A stretch of 64,000 bases of DNA, taken from NCBI RefSeq assembly GCF_014207375.1, contig NZ_JACHEE010000018.1, positions 1 through 64,000 on the forward strand, given 5' to 3'. The position numbers were made by a program, and so were the translations under genes. This DNA comes from Arthrobacter sp. AZCC_0090. GTDB lineage: Bacteria > Actinomycetota > Actinomycetes > Actinomycetales > Micrococcaceae. Within the stretch, counting starts at the first letter, position 1. Each line of letters starts with the position of its first letter. This document shows, piece after piece, positions 36,505-44,960 of this stretch. Below the pieces are notes generated by a model. It was not told the origin of the DNA and made no database searches. It saw nothing but the letters and a program-made list of their open reading frames with translations.

Positions 36505-37165
36505 CGCCGGCGACCCCGTAGCCCACCGAAGCTGCCGGGTCGAGGCCCCGGACGACGTAGTCCTGTCGCTGCGGGAGCCACACGTCCAGGAGCCGGCCAA
36601 GCTCGGCCACGGGGTCCTCGTGCCAGTCCACGCGCAAGTCCGTGTCCCGCCAACCGTGGCCGGATACCACACTGATCCCGGCGGAGCAGACCGGTCCGGC
36701 TTCGCCGCCGGCGGCCAGCCCGGCACGCAGGGCGGCCAGCAAACGGGACTCGAGTTCGCCGTCGGCCGCTTCGAACGCCTCGCACATCGCTTGCGGCACA
36801 CCGGGACCGGAGAGCATGTTCCCTGCCGCAACGCTGTGGGGGCCGCGGCCTTCGCCGAAGGTGCCCAAGGTGTGTACTCCGCTGAACACGGCGGTACCGC
36901 CGCTGCTGTCGAGCACCACCAACTGGCGGTAGTCGATGCCGGGAGAGTCACGCACGACGGCGGTCAGCGCCTCTTCGGCGCTGGCTCCGGCTGAGAGGGC
37001 GTCGAGCAGGGCCGTGCCAAGCCGAGGGTCGGTGATGTTTTGCGAGCTGACGGCCCCCACGCCGTCGCGCAGGTGTGCGCAACGGGCGGCGACCGCGGGA
37101 GATGAGGACGTGACGGCGATCCCGAAGCGACCAGCCGCGTCGGTGGCGGCGATGCTGAAGGTCAT
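36494..37165 (-). CDS. DUF1028-family protein
   Basis: A 223-residue protein starting MTFSIAATDAAGRFGIAVTS, the hallmark of DUF1028, a family with a predicted Ntn-hydrolase-like fold. No member function is firmly known to me. The chosen ATG overlaps the RidA stop (ATGA); an open frame reaches 37228 inside the RidA gene but lacks family similarity. DUF1028 genes commonly sit with RidA and amidohydrolases in nitrogen-compound catabolic operons, as here. A hydrolytic role is plausible. Confidence 0.85.
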   Translation of the reverse strand: MTFSIAATDAAGRFGIAVTSSSPAVAARCAHLRDGVGAVSSQNITDPRLGTALLDALSAGASAEEALTAVVRDSPGIDYRQLVVLDSSGGTAVFSGVHTLGTFGEGRGPHSVAAGNMLSGPGVPQAMCEAFEAADGELESRLLAALRAGLAAGGEAGPVCSAGISVVSGHGWRDTDLRVDWHEDPVAELGRLLDVWLPQRQDYVVRGLDPAASVGYGVAGDDR

Positions 37166-37599
37166 GCTGGCTCCCCGGTGGTTGTCGCTGGGGAAAGCAC
37201 CGCGGTGGCATCGATTTCCACGAGCCACTCCGGGCGTGCCAAGGCGCTGACCACGAGGCCGGTGGAAACGGGGAAGACGCCCTTGAGCCAGCGTCCCATG
37301 GTGCGGTAAACCGTCTCGCGATAGCGGGGATCCACCAAGTACACGGTGACCTTCACGATGTCTTCGAGAGTGCCGCCGGCCTCCTCAAGCAGCATTTTGA
37401 TGTTGGCCATGGCCTTGTCTGCCTGGGCTTCGACGTCGCCGATGCCCACCGACTCGCGAGTGTCCAGGTCCTGGCCGATCTGGCCGCGAAGGTAGACCAC
37501 ACCGTTGGCGACGACGGCCTGGCAGAGATCGTTGTCCAGGTTCTGCTCCGGGTAGGTGTCCTTGGTGTTGAACGTGCGGATGCGGGTGTGTGTCGACAT
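37162..37599 (-). CDS. RidA-family protein
   Basis: A 145-residue member of the RidA/YjgF/UK114 family. Typical blocks are NGVVYLRGQIGQD, QADKAMANIKMLLEEAGGTLEDIVKVTVYLVD and a C-terminal RPEWLVEIDATAV. RidA proteins hydrolyse reactive enamine/imine intermediates to ketones and ammonia, which fits an operon with an amine- or amide-oxidising enzyme. The ATG overlaps the monooxygenase stop by one base (TGATG). Confidence 0.92.
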   Translation of the reverse strand: MSTHTRIRTFNTKDTYPEQNLDNDLCQAVVANGVVYLRGQIGQDLDTRESVGIGDVEAQADKAMANIKMLLEEAGGTLEDIVKVTVYLVDPRYRETVYRTMGRWLKGVFPVSTGLVVSALARPEWLVEIDATAVLSPATTTGEPA

Positions 37600-38876
37600 C
37601 AAAGCGCTCCGATCGCCACAAGCGCGGCTTGTTCGTTGTGGGCAAGATAACCCCGCTGGATCGCGATCTGGTCAGCGATGTATTTTGCGTCGTGCCATAC
37701 CCCCCAGATGAAACTGGATCCGCGGCGTGACTGCCATGGCAGTCCCAGGAAGTAGACGCCGGGTTCGGAAGATACTCCGCGCTGCTGCCGCGGTTTGCCG
37801 TTCTCGTCGAACGCGTCCACTTGCAACCAGCTGTAGTCCACGGCGAAGCCGGTCGCCCAGACGATCGAGGCGACTCCGGCGTTGGCGAGGTCGAGTTCGA
37901 GGATGGGGTCGGTGACACTCTCCGGGTCCGGCAGCCGGGTGCGGGCATCGGGCTCCTCGGGGAGATCGAGGCCGTTTCGCTCGACGTACGCGTCAGCTTC
38001 GTCGAGTAGCTCCAAATAGTGGGCGTCGCCGTCGGAGATGTTGGTGCGGAGATCCTCGGCAAAGCGCATGGTGCCGTTGTCGAACGCAACGGTCCGGCCG
38101 ACCAGCGTGATGCCGTTCGCGGCGAGGGCGCGGAAATCGACCGTGTGGCCGCCGTCTGCGCCGCTCACGGCGATCGTTACATGTTCCGCGCCCAGAGCGG
38201 GGGTGGAAGCGTCCCACTTGCCGAGCACTCCCAGCCACCAGCAGAAGTCCCGTCCGCGATAACTCCGCGGGGGACGGTCGTGCGGCCCTACGGAGAGGTA
38301 CACCTGCCGACCCGACTGCTGGATTTCGGCGGCAATCTGCGCGCCCGAGGATCCAGCCCCGACAACCAGAACAGCGCCCTCCGGCAGTTGTCCCGGGTTG
38401 CGGTAGGAACTGGAGTGGATTTGCATGAGGTCGGCGGCGTCGGGAACGACGGCGGGGATCACCGGGTGCTGGAACGGCCCCGTCGCTGCCACGACGTAGC
38501 GAGCGTCGAAGTTTCCGTCCGATGTCTCCACGAGGAAACCAGCTGCACCGACGTTCCTGTGCACGGACGTCACCTCGACACCGCAGCGGATCGGCGCACC
38601 GATTTTCTCCGCATAGGCGACGAAGTAATCTGCGACCTGTTCCTTCGACGCGAAAGCGCCGGGCTCGAGGTCGCTGAACTCCAGGCCCGGAAAACGGTCG
38701 TGCCACGCCGGGCCGTTCGCAACCAGGGAGTCCCACCGCTCTGAGCGCCACCGTTCGGCGATGCGGTGGCGCTCCAGAACCAGATGCGATATGCCGTGTT
38801 CGCTCAGATGTTCGCTCATCGCAACCCCGGCCTGGCCTGCGCCGACGACGAGGACTTCAACCTCTTGGCTTGACAT
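37599..38876 (-). CDS. flavin-dependent monooxygenase-like oxidoreductase
   Basis: A 425-residue two-dinucleotide-fold flavoprotein of the FMO/CzcO group. The FAD motif is VLVVGAGQAGVAMSEHL (about residues 8-24), an ERHRIAERWRSERWDSL block follows, and a second GxGxxG (VLVVGAGSSGAQIA) near 175 binds NADPH. The central ATGPFQHPVIPAV stands where FMOs have their fingerprint. It should use NADPH and oxygen on an N- or S-containing compound. AGGAG lies six bases before the ATG. It leads the five-gene operon and faces the LysR gene. Confidence 0.88.
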   Translation of the reverse strand: MSSQEVEVLVVGAGQAGVAMSEHLSEHGISHLVLERHRIAERWRSERWDSLVANGPAWHDRFPGLEFSDLEPGAFASKEQVADYFVAYAEKIGAPIRCGVEVTSVHRNVGAAGFLVETSDGNFDARYVVAATGPFQHPVIPAVVPDAADLMQIHSSSYRNPGQLPEGAVLVVGAGSSGAQIAAEIQQSGRQVYLSVGPHDRPPRSYRGRDFCWWLGVLGKWDASTPALGAEHVTIAVSGADGGHTVDFRALAANGITLVGRTVAFDNGTMRFAEDLRTNISDGDAHYLELLDEADAYVERNGLDLPEEPDARTRLPDPESVTDPILELDLANAGVASIVWATGFAVDYSWLQVDAFDENGKPRQQRGVSSEPGVYFLGLPWQSRRGSSFIWGVWHDAKYIADQIAIQRGYLAHNEQAALVAIGAL

Positions 38877-38935
38877 GTCAATCTCCTATTTTTCGAGCAT
38901 GTTGACGAATGATCCAATTCTCAGGTGACGAACCT

Positions 38936-38984
38936 GCATCTGCATAGCGAATAAATCTGCTCAATGGCATCTGAATTGCAGATG
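38936..38984. promoter_or_regulatory. LysR-type operator (full site plus half site)
   Basis: CATCTGAATTGCAGATG (38968-38984) is a perfect interrupted palindrome with the T-N11-A pattern of LysR boxes. GCATCTGCAT at 38936-38945 repeats one half about 35 bases away. Both lie between the divergent monooxygenase operon and the LysR gene. A candidate -10 TATGCT at 38991-38996 lies just upstream of the LysR start, so binding could repress lysR. The same palindrome recurs at 44795-44811. Confidence 0.65.
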
Positions 38985-39003
38985 ATCCGGCTATGCTGGT
39001 GCC

Positions 39004-39915
39004 ATGGACGTCACCCTTACCCAATTGCGCTATTTCGTGGAGGCGGCGGGCCAGCTGTCCATGACCGGGGCGGCTGGGCGGCTCAACGTCGCGCAATCCG
39101 CTGTTTCCGCCGCGGTATCACAGCTCGAACGGCACATCGGCTCCCAATTCTTCATCCGGCAACGCTCCAAGGGGTTGGTGCTCACCCCAGCCGGCGAACT
39201 GTTCCTCCGGGATGCGCAGGCTGTGTTGGCGCATCTGGAAGAGGCGCTGGACCATGCGCGGGGGGAGCAGCGCAGCGTGGAGGGCCGGGTACGCCTGGCC
39301 TGCTTCAGCACCCTCGCGCCCTTCCTGTTGCCAGGATTGCTGGGCAGGCTGCGGACAGAGCACCCGAAGCTGGTTCTCGACGTTACTGAGGCCGATGCCG
39401 CGGGGTGCTCTGCCGCCCTGCTGAGCGGGCAGGCAGACCTGGCGCTCTGCTACGACCTCGGACTCCCGGACGGCCTGGCCGTGACGGCGGTCGATGCGGC
39501 GCGGCCGTACGTGGCCCTGCCCCCGAAACATCCCCTAGCGGGCCGCCCGCAGGTGGCGCTCGCCGAACTGCGCGATGAACCGTTCGTGCTGCTGGACTTG
39601 CCGCATACACGCGAACTGATGCTGTCAATCCTTCGGGGAGCAGGCGTGGAACCGGACGTGAGGTTCCGTTCGGCAAGTTACGAGACCGTGCGCACTTTCG
39701 TGGCCAACGGCCACGGCTATTCGATACTCCACCAGCGGCCGCAGCATGGGCTGACGTACGACGGCGGACACGTCGCCGCCGTCGCCATCACGGACAACGT
39801 CCCCGAACTTCGGACCGTCTTGGCGCACCTTCGCTCGCAACGGGCCACGGCCAGGCTGCGCGCCGTGGCCCAGGCGGTGCGGCATCAGGTGGCGGCCGCG
39901 CACAGGAGCGCTTAG
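39004..39915 (+). CDS. LysR-family transcriptional regulator
   Basis: A 303-residue LysR regulator: N-terminal helix-turn-helix (residues about 3-62, LTQLRYFVEAAGQLSMTGAA) and a periplasmic-binding-protein-like effector domain from about 90. It is divergent from the monooxygenase operon, the classic LysR arrangement. The start follows a TATGCT box closely and may be leaderless. Its stop overlaps the stop of the convergent TetR gene by several bases. Confidence 0.93.
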   Translation: MDVTLTQLRYFVEAAGQLSMTGAAGRLNVAQSAVSAAVSQLERHIGSQFFIRQRSKGLVLTPAGELFLRDAQAVLAHLEEALDHARGEQRSVEGRVRLACFSTLAPFLLPGLLGRLRTEHPKLVLDVTEADAAGCSAALLSGQADLALCYDLGLPDGLAVTAVDAARPYVALPPKHPLAGRPQVALAELRDEPFVLLDLPHTRELMLSILRGAGVEPDVRFRSASYETVRTFVANGHGYSILHQRPQHGLTYDGGHVAAVAITDNVPELRTVLAHLRSQRATARLRAVAQAVRHQVAAAHRSA

Positions 39916-40511
39916 CCGGCGCGGGAAAGCCGTCCCAATGCCCGCTCCACCAAGTGGCGCTGACGGGAACCCGTGACCGCTTCCGGGTCCAGCATGGACG
40001 TCACATGCAGGCCCATCATGATATTCAGTAGCTCATCGGCCACCGCATCCGGATCCGCCAAAGGGGCGCATTCGCCGTCGTGCTCTGCTTCCGCGAGGAA
40101 ACCCATCACCAGGCCGCGCCAATACAGCAGCGCCTCCCGCCCCACCGTCCGCAAAGCCTCTTCTGTTTGTGCACGCTGCCAAAAGGACACCGCCACGCGG
40201 GCCTCCACCACGGTGAGAGGGTCCGCCGGAATGATCTCCAGGCACAGGCCCCGCAAAGCCGCAAGGCCGCGGCGGCCGCGGGTAGTCGCGATGATCCGTT
40301 CGTTGGTGCGCTCGCAGATCAGTTGGTAGGCGGCCAGCAGCAGCGCGTCCTTGTTGGGGAAGTAGTACGCCAGCACGCCGGGAGCCGCATAGCCGCATTC
40401 CCTGGCGATGTCCCTCATGCTGGCGTTCTCGATGCCCTGCCCGGCAATCAGGTGCCAGGTGGTCTCGATGATCGAGCGGCGCCGCTCCTCGTGGTCGACC
40501 AGCCGCGGCAT
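39912..40511 (-). CDS. TetR-family transcriptional regulator
   Basis: A 199-residue TetR protein resembling the BetI-like group: MPRLVDHEERRRSIIETTW, then the helix-turn-helix MRDIARECGYAAPGVLAYYF (about residues 33-52). The C-terminal domain is of the usual size. A long open frame upstream (to 41081) only reflects the amine-oxidase region. It lies 95 bases downstream of the copper amine oxidase on the same strand and may control it. A 10-base palindrome is located 29 bases upstream. Confidence 0.92.
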   Translation of the reverse strand: MPRLVDHEERRRSIIETTWHLIAGQGIENASMRDIARECGYAAPGVLAYYFPNKDALLLAAYQLICERTNERIIATTRGRRGLAALRGLCLEIIPADPLTVVEARVAVSFWQRAQTEEALRTVGREALLYWRGLVMGFLAEAEHDGECAPLADPDAVADELLNIMMGLHVTSMLDPEAVTGSRQRHLVERALGRLSRAG

Positions 40512-40539
40512 GGTGCTCCTCGTGTTCGTAGGCAAGATC

Positions 40540-40549
40540 GTGTGCACAC
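40540..40549. promoter_or_regulatory. palindrome upstream of the TetR gene
   Basis: GTGTGCACAC is a perfect 10-base palindrome, 29 bases before the TetR start. It could be part of an operator, but it is short and could occur by chance. Confidence 0.3.
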
Positions 40550-40606
40550 TACCACTGCGGAGACCGGAACCGTGCCCGGCCCCCGCAGCGTGGCGTGCTG
40601 CCCGGG

Positions 40607-42601
40607 TCAGTGCCCGCAATGGCCGTTTTCGGATTGCCCTGCGGCGGGCGAGTTGGGCGCGGCGCAGTGTCCCGACGTCGACGGCGGCAGGTTCAGTGTG
40701 GGGTTCGCGTCGAAGAAGCCGTGCGGCTTCAGGGTGAAGCCGGTAGTGTCCACGGGCATGATGGGCCAATCTTCGGGACGCGGGAAATGCGTGAGGCCGA
40801 AGGAGTGCCACACCACGAGGTCCTCGCCGTCGATGTCGCGGTCCTGGGCAACGTAGGCAGGCAGCCCGGCGCCGCCTGGGTGCTGGTTGACGAAGTCGCC
40901 GGCCGCGTAGCGCTCTTCTTCCGCGTGGTGCGTGACCCACAAGTGGTGGCGTGCGAAGGCCGCCCGCGCGGCGATCGAAGAGTCGTCGGCCATGGCCAGC
41001 GTGGGATTGTTCTCCGGATACAGGGTGTAGCCCACGGGGTGCCCCAAGTAGTTCAGCGAGTTGGGGTTGCTGATGTGCCACACCCGGCCCTTGGCGCCAT
41101 CGGCATCACGCACAGCCTCGGACTCGCGGGCCAGGAGGGTGCGTTGCTGGGTGAATGCGTTGCCGTGCGGGTTGCCCGGGCCTTTGGGGAGCCTCACGAG
41201 GTCCAGTTCCTCCACGCGGTTGGTGGGGCCATCGATGAACATGTCCAGCCGGGCGCTGAAGAGGTGCTGGTGGTACGGCGCTCCGAGGCCCGGCGCTATT
41301 TCCGAGGCATAGGCGTAGCCCTTGTCCGGCAGCGCGGCGGTGAAGACGATGCCGGTGGCTTTGGCCTCGAATTCGATGGTGCCGTCCAGGTAGAGGTACC
41401 AGTAGAAGCCGTAGTCGTAGTTCCCCACCGTGGTGAAGAAGGAAACCACCAGGCGGCGGTTGCGGCGCACCTCGTTGGAGCCGGCCCATTCGTCGGTGTG
41501 CTTCCACAGGATCCCGGCATCTTCCTCGTGGATGCAGATGCCGTTGTCAATCGTGCGTGGGTTGCCGAAGTCATCCGCGACCACCGGGGACATGTACGTG
41601 ATGTCGCCGAGGCAATCGCAGCCAAGCTGCAACGAGTTCGCGTCCCGGCCCACGAGGTACTCGCCCGAGTCAAAGTAGTTCTGCCAGCTCCGGTACGGGG
41701 AAGGATCGCCATACGGGACCACCATTTCGGAGATGGACGCGCGGTGGACCACGGGACGCCGGCGGCCATTGTGGGTGTGGTGGAGCTGGTGCAGGACCAA
41801 GCCCTCACGGGCATCGAAACCCACGCGAAGGTCCCAGCCGAGCCATGACAAGTGGTTGCCTTCCAGCGTGAAGCTGGGGCCCTCCGGCTGGATGACCTCG
41901 ATGGGTTTCAGGTCTGTCCGGAGCTCGCCGTGGATGGCGGGATCGGTGTAGTTGCCACTCACTTCGGGGACCGGAACGGGGCCGTCGTCGATCAGGTGGT
42001 TCACACGCCGGTTTTCGACGTCCACGAAGGCCACGAGCCCGTCGATCGGGTGTGCCCAGGCGTGGTCTCCCGGGTGGTCTTGACGGAAGCCCAGGCCTCG
42101 CAGGAGCCGCTTTCCTTCTTCTTCCTCGTACTCGAAAACCCCCGCGGAGAGCGGTGCCACACGGACCTGCTCCGGAGCCAGGCCGCGGGAGGCCAGGGCG
42201 GCCATCCATTGGGGATCGTCCGCGAGGATGTCTTCGATGATCCCGAACTCCTCCACCAAGACGGGCAGTTGGCCGTCGACGGCGGGGTCCAGTTCGCGCT
42301 GTTGCAGGACTTCTCCGGTGGCCAGGGAGAGCCGAACATCCAGGGAGCGGGACAGCGATGCGTCCCACAGCATCGCGCGGACGGTGCGGCCGGCGCCAAG
42401 GGGGTCCGCGTCGTCGCGGTAGAAGTCGCCGTAGAGGGCGTCTTTTGGCGGTTCAACGAGGCCGAGGTAGGCGAAGCGGGTGGTTTCGGCCACCAGCCCG
42501 GCCTCGGCCAGGATCCGGCGGCTTTCATGGATTTCGTGGGCCGAAAGCTGCTCAAGAGGGTGCGTCTGCAAGGTGGCCGGAGGGCTTGTCTGGAGAGTCA
42601 T
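40607..42601 (-). CDS. copper-containing primary-amine oxidase
   Basis: A 664-residue topaquinone enzyme that oxidises primary amines to aldehydes, releasing ammonia and hydrogen peroxide. The cofactor tyrosine is Y395 in VGNYDYGFYW. The copper ligands are H444 and H446 (YHQHLFS) and H605 (GLTHFPRPEDW), and the catalytic base is D311 (YFDSGEY). Their spacing equals that of the Arthrobacter globiformis phenylethylamine oxidase as I recall it (382, 431, 433, 592, 298). No signal peptide is seen. An upstream extension of the frame beyond MTLQTS lacks family similarity. It is divergent from a small membrane protein and an aldehyde dehydrogenase, its natural partner. Confidence 0.95.
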   Translation of the reverse strand: MTLQTSPPATLQTHPLEQLSAHEIHESRRILAEAGLVAETTRFAYLGLVEPPKDALYGDFYRDDADPLGAGRTVRAMLWDASLSRSLDVRLSLATGEVLQQRELDPAVDGQLPVLVEEFGIIEDILADDPQWMAALASRGLAPEQVRVAPLSAGVFEYEEEEGKRLLRGLGFRQDHPGDHAWAHPIDGLVAFVDVENRRVNHLIDDGPVPVPEVSGNYTDPAIHGELRTDLKPIEVIQPEGPSFTLEGNHLSWLGWDLRVGFDAREGLVLHQLHHTHNGRRRPVVHRASISEMVVPYGDPSPYRSWQNYFDSGEYLVGRDANSLQLGCDCLGDITYMSPVVADDFGNPRTIDNGICIHEEDAGILWKHTDEWAGSNEVRRNRRLVVSFFTTVGNYDYGFYWYLYLDGTIEFEAKATGIVFTAALPDKGYAYASEIAPGLGAPYHQHLFSARLDMFIDGPTNRVEELDLVRLPKGPGNPHGNAFTQQRTLLARESEAVRDADGAKGRVWHISNPNSLNYLGHPVGYTLYPENNPTLAMADDSSIAARAAFARHHLWVTHHAEEERYAAGDFVNQHPGGAGLPAYVAQDRDIDGEDLVVWHSFGLTHFPRPEDWPIMPVDTTGFTLKPHGFFDANPTLNLPPSTSGHCAAPNSPAAGQSENGHCGH

Positions 42602-42719
42602 GGTACTTCCTGAAGTCGAATTTTGATGGTACAACTGTTCAACCAACGCTTTGATGTTATCCAGCTCACAGGCCAGACGTAAAGGGCCGGATTGAAAACA
42701 GCTGGCAGTCAGGAGGGCC

Positions 42720-43280
42720 ATGAACCAGTTCACCCGTATGCGCACCGGTGGAGTCGTCTCCCTGCGTCCGGGGTCCTCACAGGTTCCGGGCGCGGTGGTT
42801 TGTACCGCAGTGATTGCAAGCTCCGTTGCCCACTTGGTCGCAGCCGCAATGGGTCCCGGTGGTGCCATGGCCTGGTGGATGGCAGCCATGGGGGTGGCCT
42901 GCCTTACTTGTGCGGTGCCCATGTTCGGCCGGCGCCGCATTTCAATCAAACACCGTGCCAACCGGGCCGCCGGGCATCTGTGGGCCATGACTGCCGTGAT
43001 GACCCTGATCCATCTGTCGTTGCTGCTGTTCGCCGGAACCGGGTCCCACCACGGGGGTGGCTCCAGCATCACCCCCGCTGGCCAAGGCATCCCCGCCGCA
43101 GGCCATGGCGCTGCCATGCTCGGCCTCATTGCCGTGGAGCTCCTGTGCCTCTTGGGTGCTTCCATGGCCCTCCGGCTAACCCGCGTTGCCGCTGTCCCGG
43201 CGTCGGCCTTGCTACCCCTATCCCCGAAACCCCAATCCGCGAAACCTCAATCCGCAAAACCTCAACCACAGGAGCCATGA
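42720..43280 (+). CDS. small membrane protein of unknown function
   Basis: A 186-residue protein with four hydrophobic segments (about residues 24-46, 49-66, 88-105 and 130-150) and a histidine/glycine-rich loop (GSHHGGGSS) between the third and fourth. The C-terminal tail repeats PKPQSA-like units, encoded by a short tandem DNA repeat near 43220-43265. GGAGG lies before the ATG. Its stop is interleaved with the aldehyde dehydrogenase start (ATGATGA), so translation is coupled. The His-rich loop might bind copper needed by the adjacent amine oxidase; this is speculation. Confidence 0.72.
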   Translation: MNQFTRMRTGGVVSLRPGSSQVPGAVVCTAVIASSVAHLVAAAMGPGGAMAWWMAAMGVACLTCAVPMFGRRRISIKHRANRAAGHLWAMTAVMTLIHLSLLLFAGTGSHHGGGSSITPAGQGIPAAGHGAAMLGLIAVELLCLLGASMALRLTRVAAVPASALLPLSPKPQSAKPQSAKPQPQEP

Positions 43281-44770
43281 TGAACACCTCCACTACCTTT
43301 TCTTCCGCTTGGCATGGCCGGGCAGACGCCTTGGCGATCGACGGCCGGGCGTTCATTGACGGAAAACGCGCAGCGGGTGGTCATCCGTCCCGCCGCACCA
43401 CGAGCCCGGCCGATGGCCGGGTGTTGGCCGAGCTTGCTGCATGCACTCCCGCGGACGTCGACCGTGCGGTGTCCGCCGCGCGCCGGGCCTTCCCTGATTG
43501 GTCCCGTAGAAGCGCTGCCGACCGCAAGGCGCACCTCCTGGCTTTGGCCGACCTCATGGAGCGGCACTCGGACGAGCTGGCACTGCTCGAGACCTTGGAC
43601 AGTGGCAAGCCGATTCTGCAGACCACTACGGTGGATGTCCCCGGGGCGATTTCCACGCTTCGCTGGTATGCGGAAGCGGCGGACAAGCAGAGCGGCGAGC
43701 TTCCAGCGGTGCCTGCAGGGGCCACTGCCCTGGTCACGCGAGAGCCGCTGGGGGTGGTGGCCGCCATTGTCCCGTGGAACTTCCCGCTGGAGATTGCCGT
43801 CTGGAAGCTGGCTCCCGCGCTGGCGGCGGGAAATACGCTGGTGCTCAAACCTGCGGAACAGACCTCGCTCAGCGTGCTGCGCCTGGCCGAGCTGGCTACG
43901 GAGTCGGGCCTTCCCGATGGCGTGTTGAACATCGTGACAGGCTCGGGGCGGGAAGTGGGTGCTGCCTTGGCGCATCATATGGACGTCGATGCCCTTGCGT
44001 TTACTGGATCCACTGCCGTCTCCCGTACCCTCCTCGAAGCGTCCGGGCGCAGCAACCTTAAGCGGCTCAGCCTCGAAGCCGGGGGCAAGAGTTCCAACAT
44101 CATCTTCGCGGACACGGCGGATCTCAAGGGGGCCGCGGCCAAGGCGGCCTTTGGTGCGTTCTACAACCAGGGTCAGGTGTGCTCGGCAAACTCCCGCATC
44201 CTCGTCCAGCGGGCGGTCCATGACGAGTTCTCCGCCTTGCTCGCCGGCGCTGCAGCCGCCTATTCGCCGGCGGACCCGCTGGCGGGTTTGCAAGGCAATG
44301 GTGCGCTGATCAGCAGCGCCCACGCCGACGACGTCGAGCGGTGGATTGTGCGCGGGCGCGCCGAAGGGGAGGTGCTTTTCGGCGGCGCAAGGCGGGACAT
44401 CTCCGGTTCCGACGCGTACCTGGAGCCCACTCTGCTGGGTGGACTCCCTGCAGACCACGATGTGCACCGTGAGGAAATTTTCGGTCCCGTCGCCGTGCTG
44501 CACCCTTTCGACACCGAGGACCAAGCTGTGGCCTTGGCCAACGCTACCGATTACGGGCTGGCCGCCTCCGTGTGGACCTCCGACTTGTCCCGGGCGCATC
44601 GGGTGGCCGGCGATTTGCTGGCCGGGACTGTTTCCGTGAACACGGTGGACGCGTTGGGAAACACCACTCCCTTCGGCGGCTTCAAGCAATCCGGCTTTGG
44701 GCGCGATCTCTCGCTCCATGCTTTCGACAACTACACGGCGCCCAAGACCACGTGGATTCAATTCGGCTAG
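43280..44770 (+). CDS. aldehyde dehydrogenase
   Basis: A 496-residue NAD(P)-dependent aldehyde dehydrogenase, resembling betaine/aminobutyraldehyde dehydrogenases. Landmarks are PWNFPLEIAVWKLAPAL (cofactor site), FTGSTAVSR, the glutamate block LEAGGKSSN and the catalytic cysteine in NQGQVCSANSR. The start MNTSTT at 43280 is preferred over ATG 43277 for ribosome-site spacing (GGAG). The open frame upstream belongs to the membrane-protein region. It probably oxidises the aldehyde produced by the divergent amine oxidase to an acid. Confidence 0.93.
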   Translation: MNTSTTFSSAWHGRADALAIDGRAFIDGKRAAGGHPSRRTTSPADGRVLAELAACTPADVDRAVSAARRAFPDWSRRSAADRKAHLLALADLMERHSDELALLETLDSGKPILQTTTVDVPGAISTLRWYAEAADKQSGELPAVPAGATALVTREPLGVVAAIVPWNFPLEIAVWKLAPALAAGNTLVLKPAEQTSLSVLRLAELATESGLPDGVLNIVTGSGREVGAALAHHMDVDALAFTGSTAVSRTLLEASGRSNLKRLSLEAGGKSSNIIFADTADLKGAAAKAAFGAFYNQGQVCSANSRILVQRAVHDEFSALLAGAAAAYSPADPLAGLQGNGALISSAHADDVERWIVRGRAEGEVLFGGARRDISGSDAYLEPTLLGGLPADHDVHREEIFGPVAVLHPFDTEDQAVALANATDYGLAASVWTSDLSRAHRVAGDLLAGTVSVNTVDALGNTTPFGGFKQSGFGRDLSLHAFDNYTAPKTTWIQFG

Positions 44771-44794
44771 CAGCCCGGGGTGCTCCGCCTACTG

Positions 44795-44811
44795 CATCTG
44801 CATTACAGATG
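44795..44811. promoter_or_regulatory. second copy of the LysR-type palindrome
   Basis: CATCTGCATTACAGATG repeats the perfect half-sites of the palindrome at 38968, with the same 5-base spacing, and flanking bases G before and ATC after also match. It lies 150 bases before the NCS1 permease. The LysR protein at 39004 is the best candidate to bind it. Confidence 0.6.
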
Positions 44812-44960
44812 ATCTACATCGAGATTCCATTGTTTACGTGATGCAACTCACACGCCTACGCTGGGTCTCGACAGCAGGCAATGCCAGGCAACGAATCCGG
44901 GGGAACTGCCGGCCCGCCAACGTCTGCATTTCTCCTTCCTCCCTCGTCAGGACACATGCC

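Noticed and set aside
43262..44761. 499-residue frame opposite aldehyde dehydrogenase
   Set aside because: Aldehyde dehydrogenase has all catalytic motifs on the plus strand.
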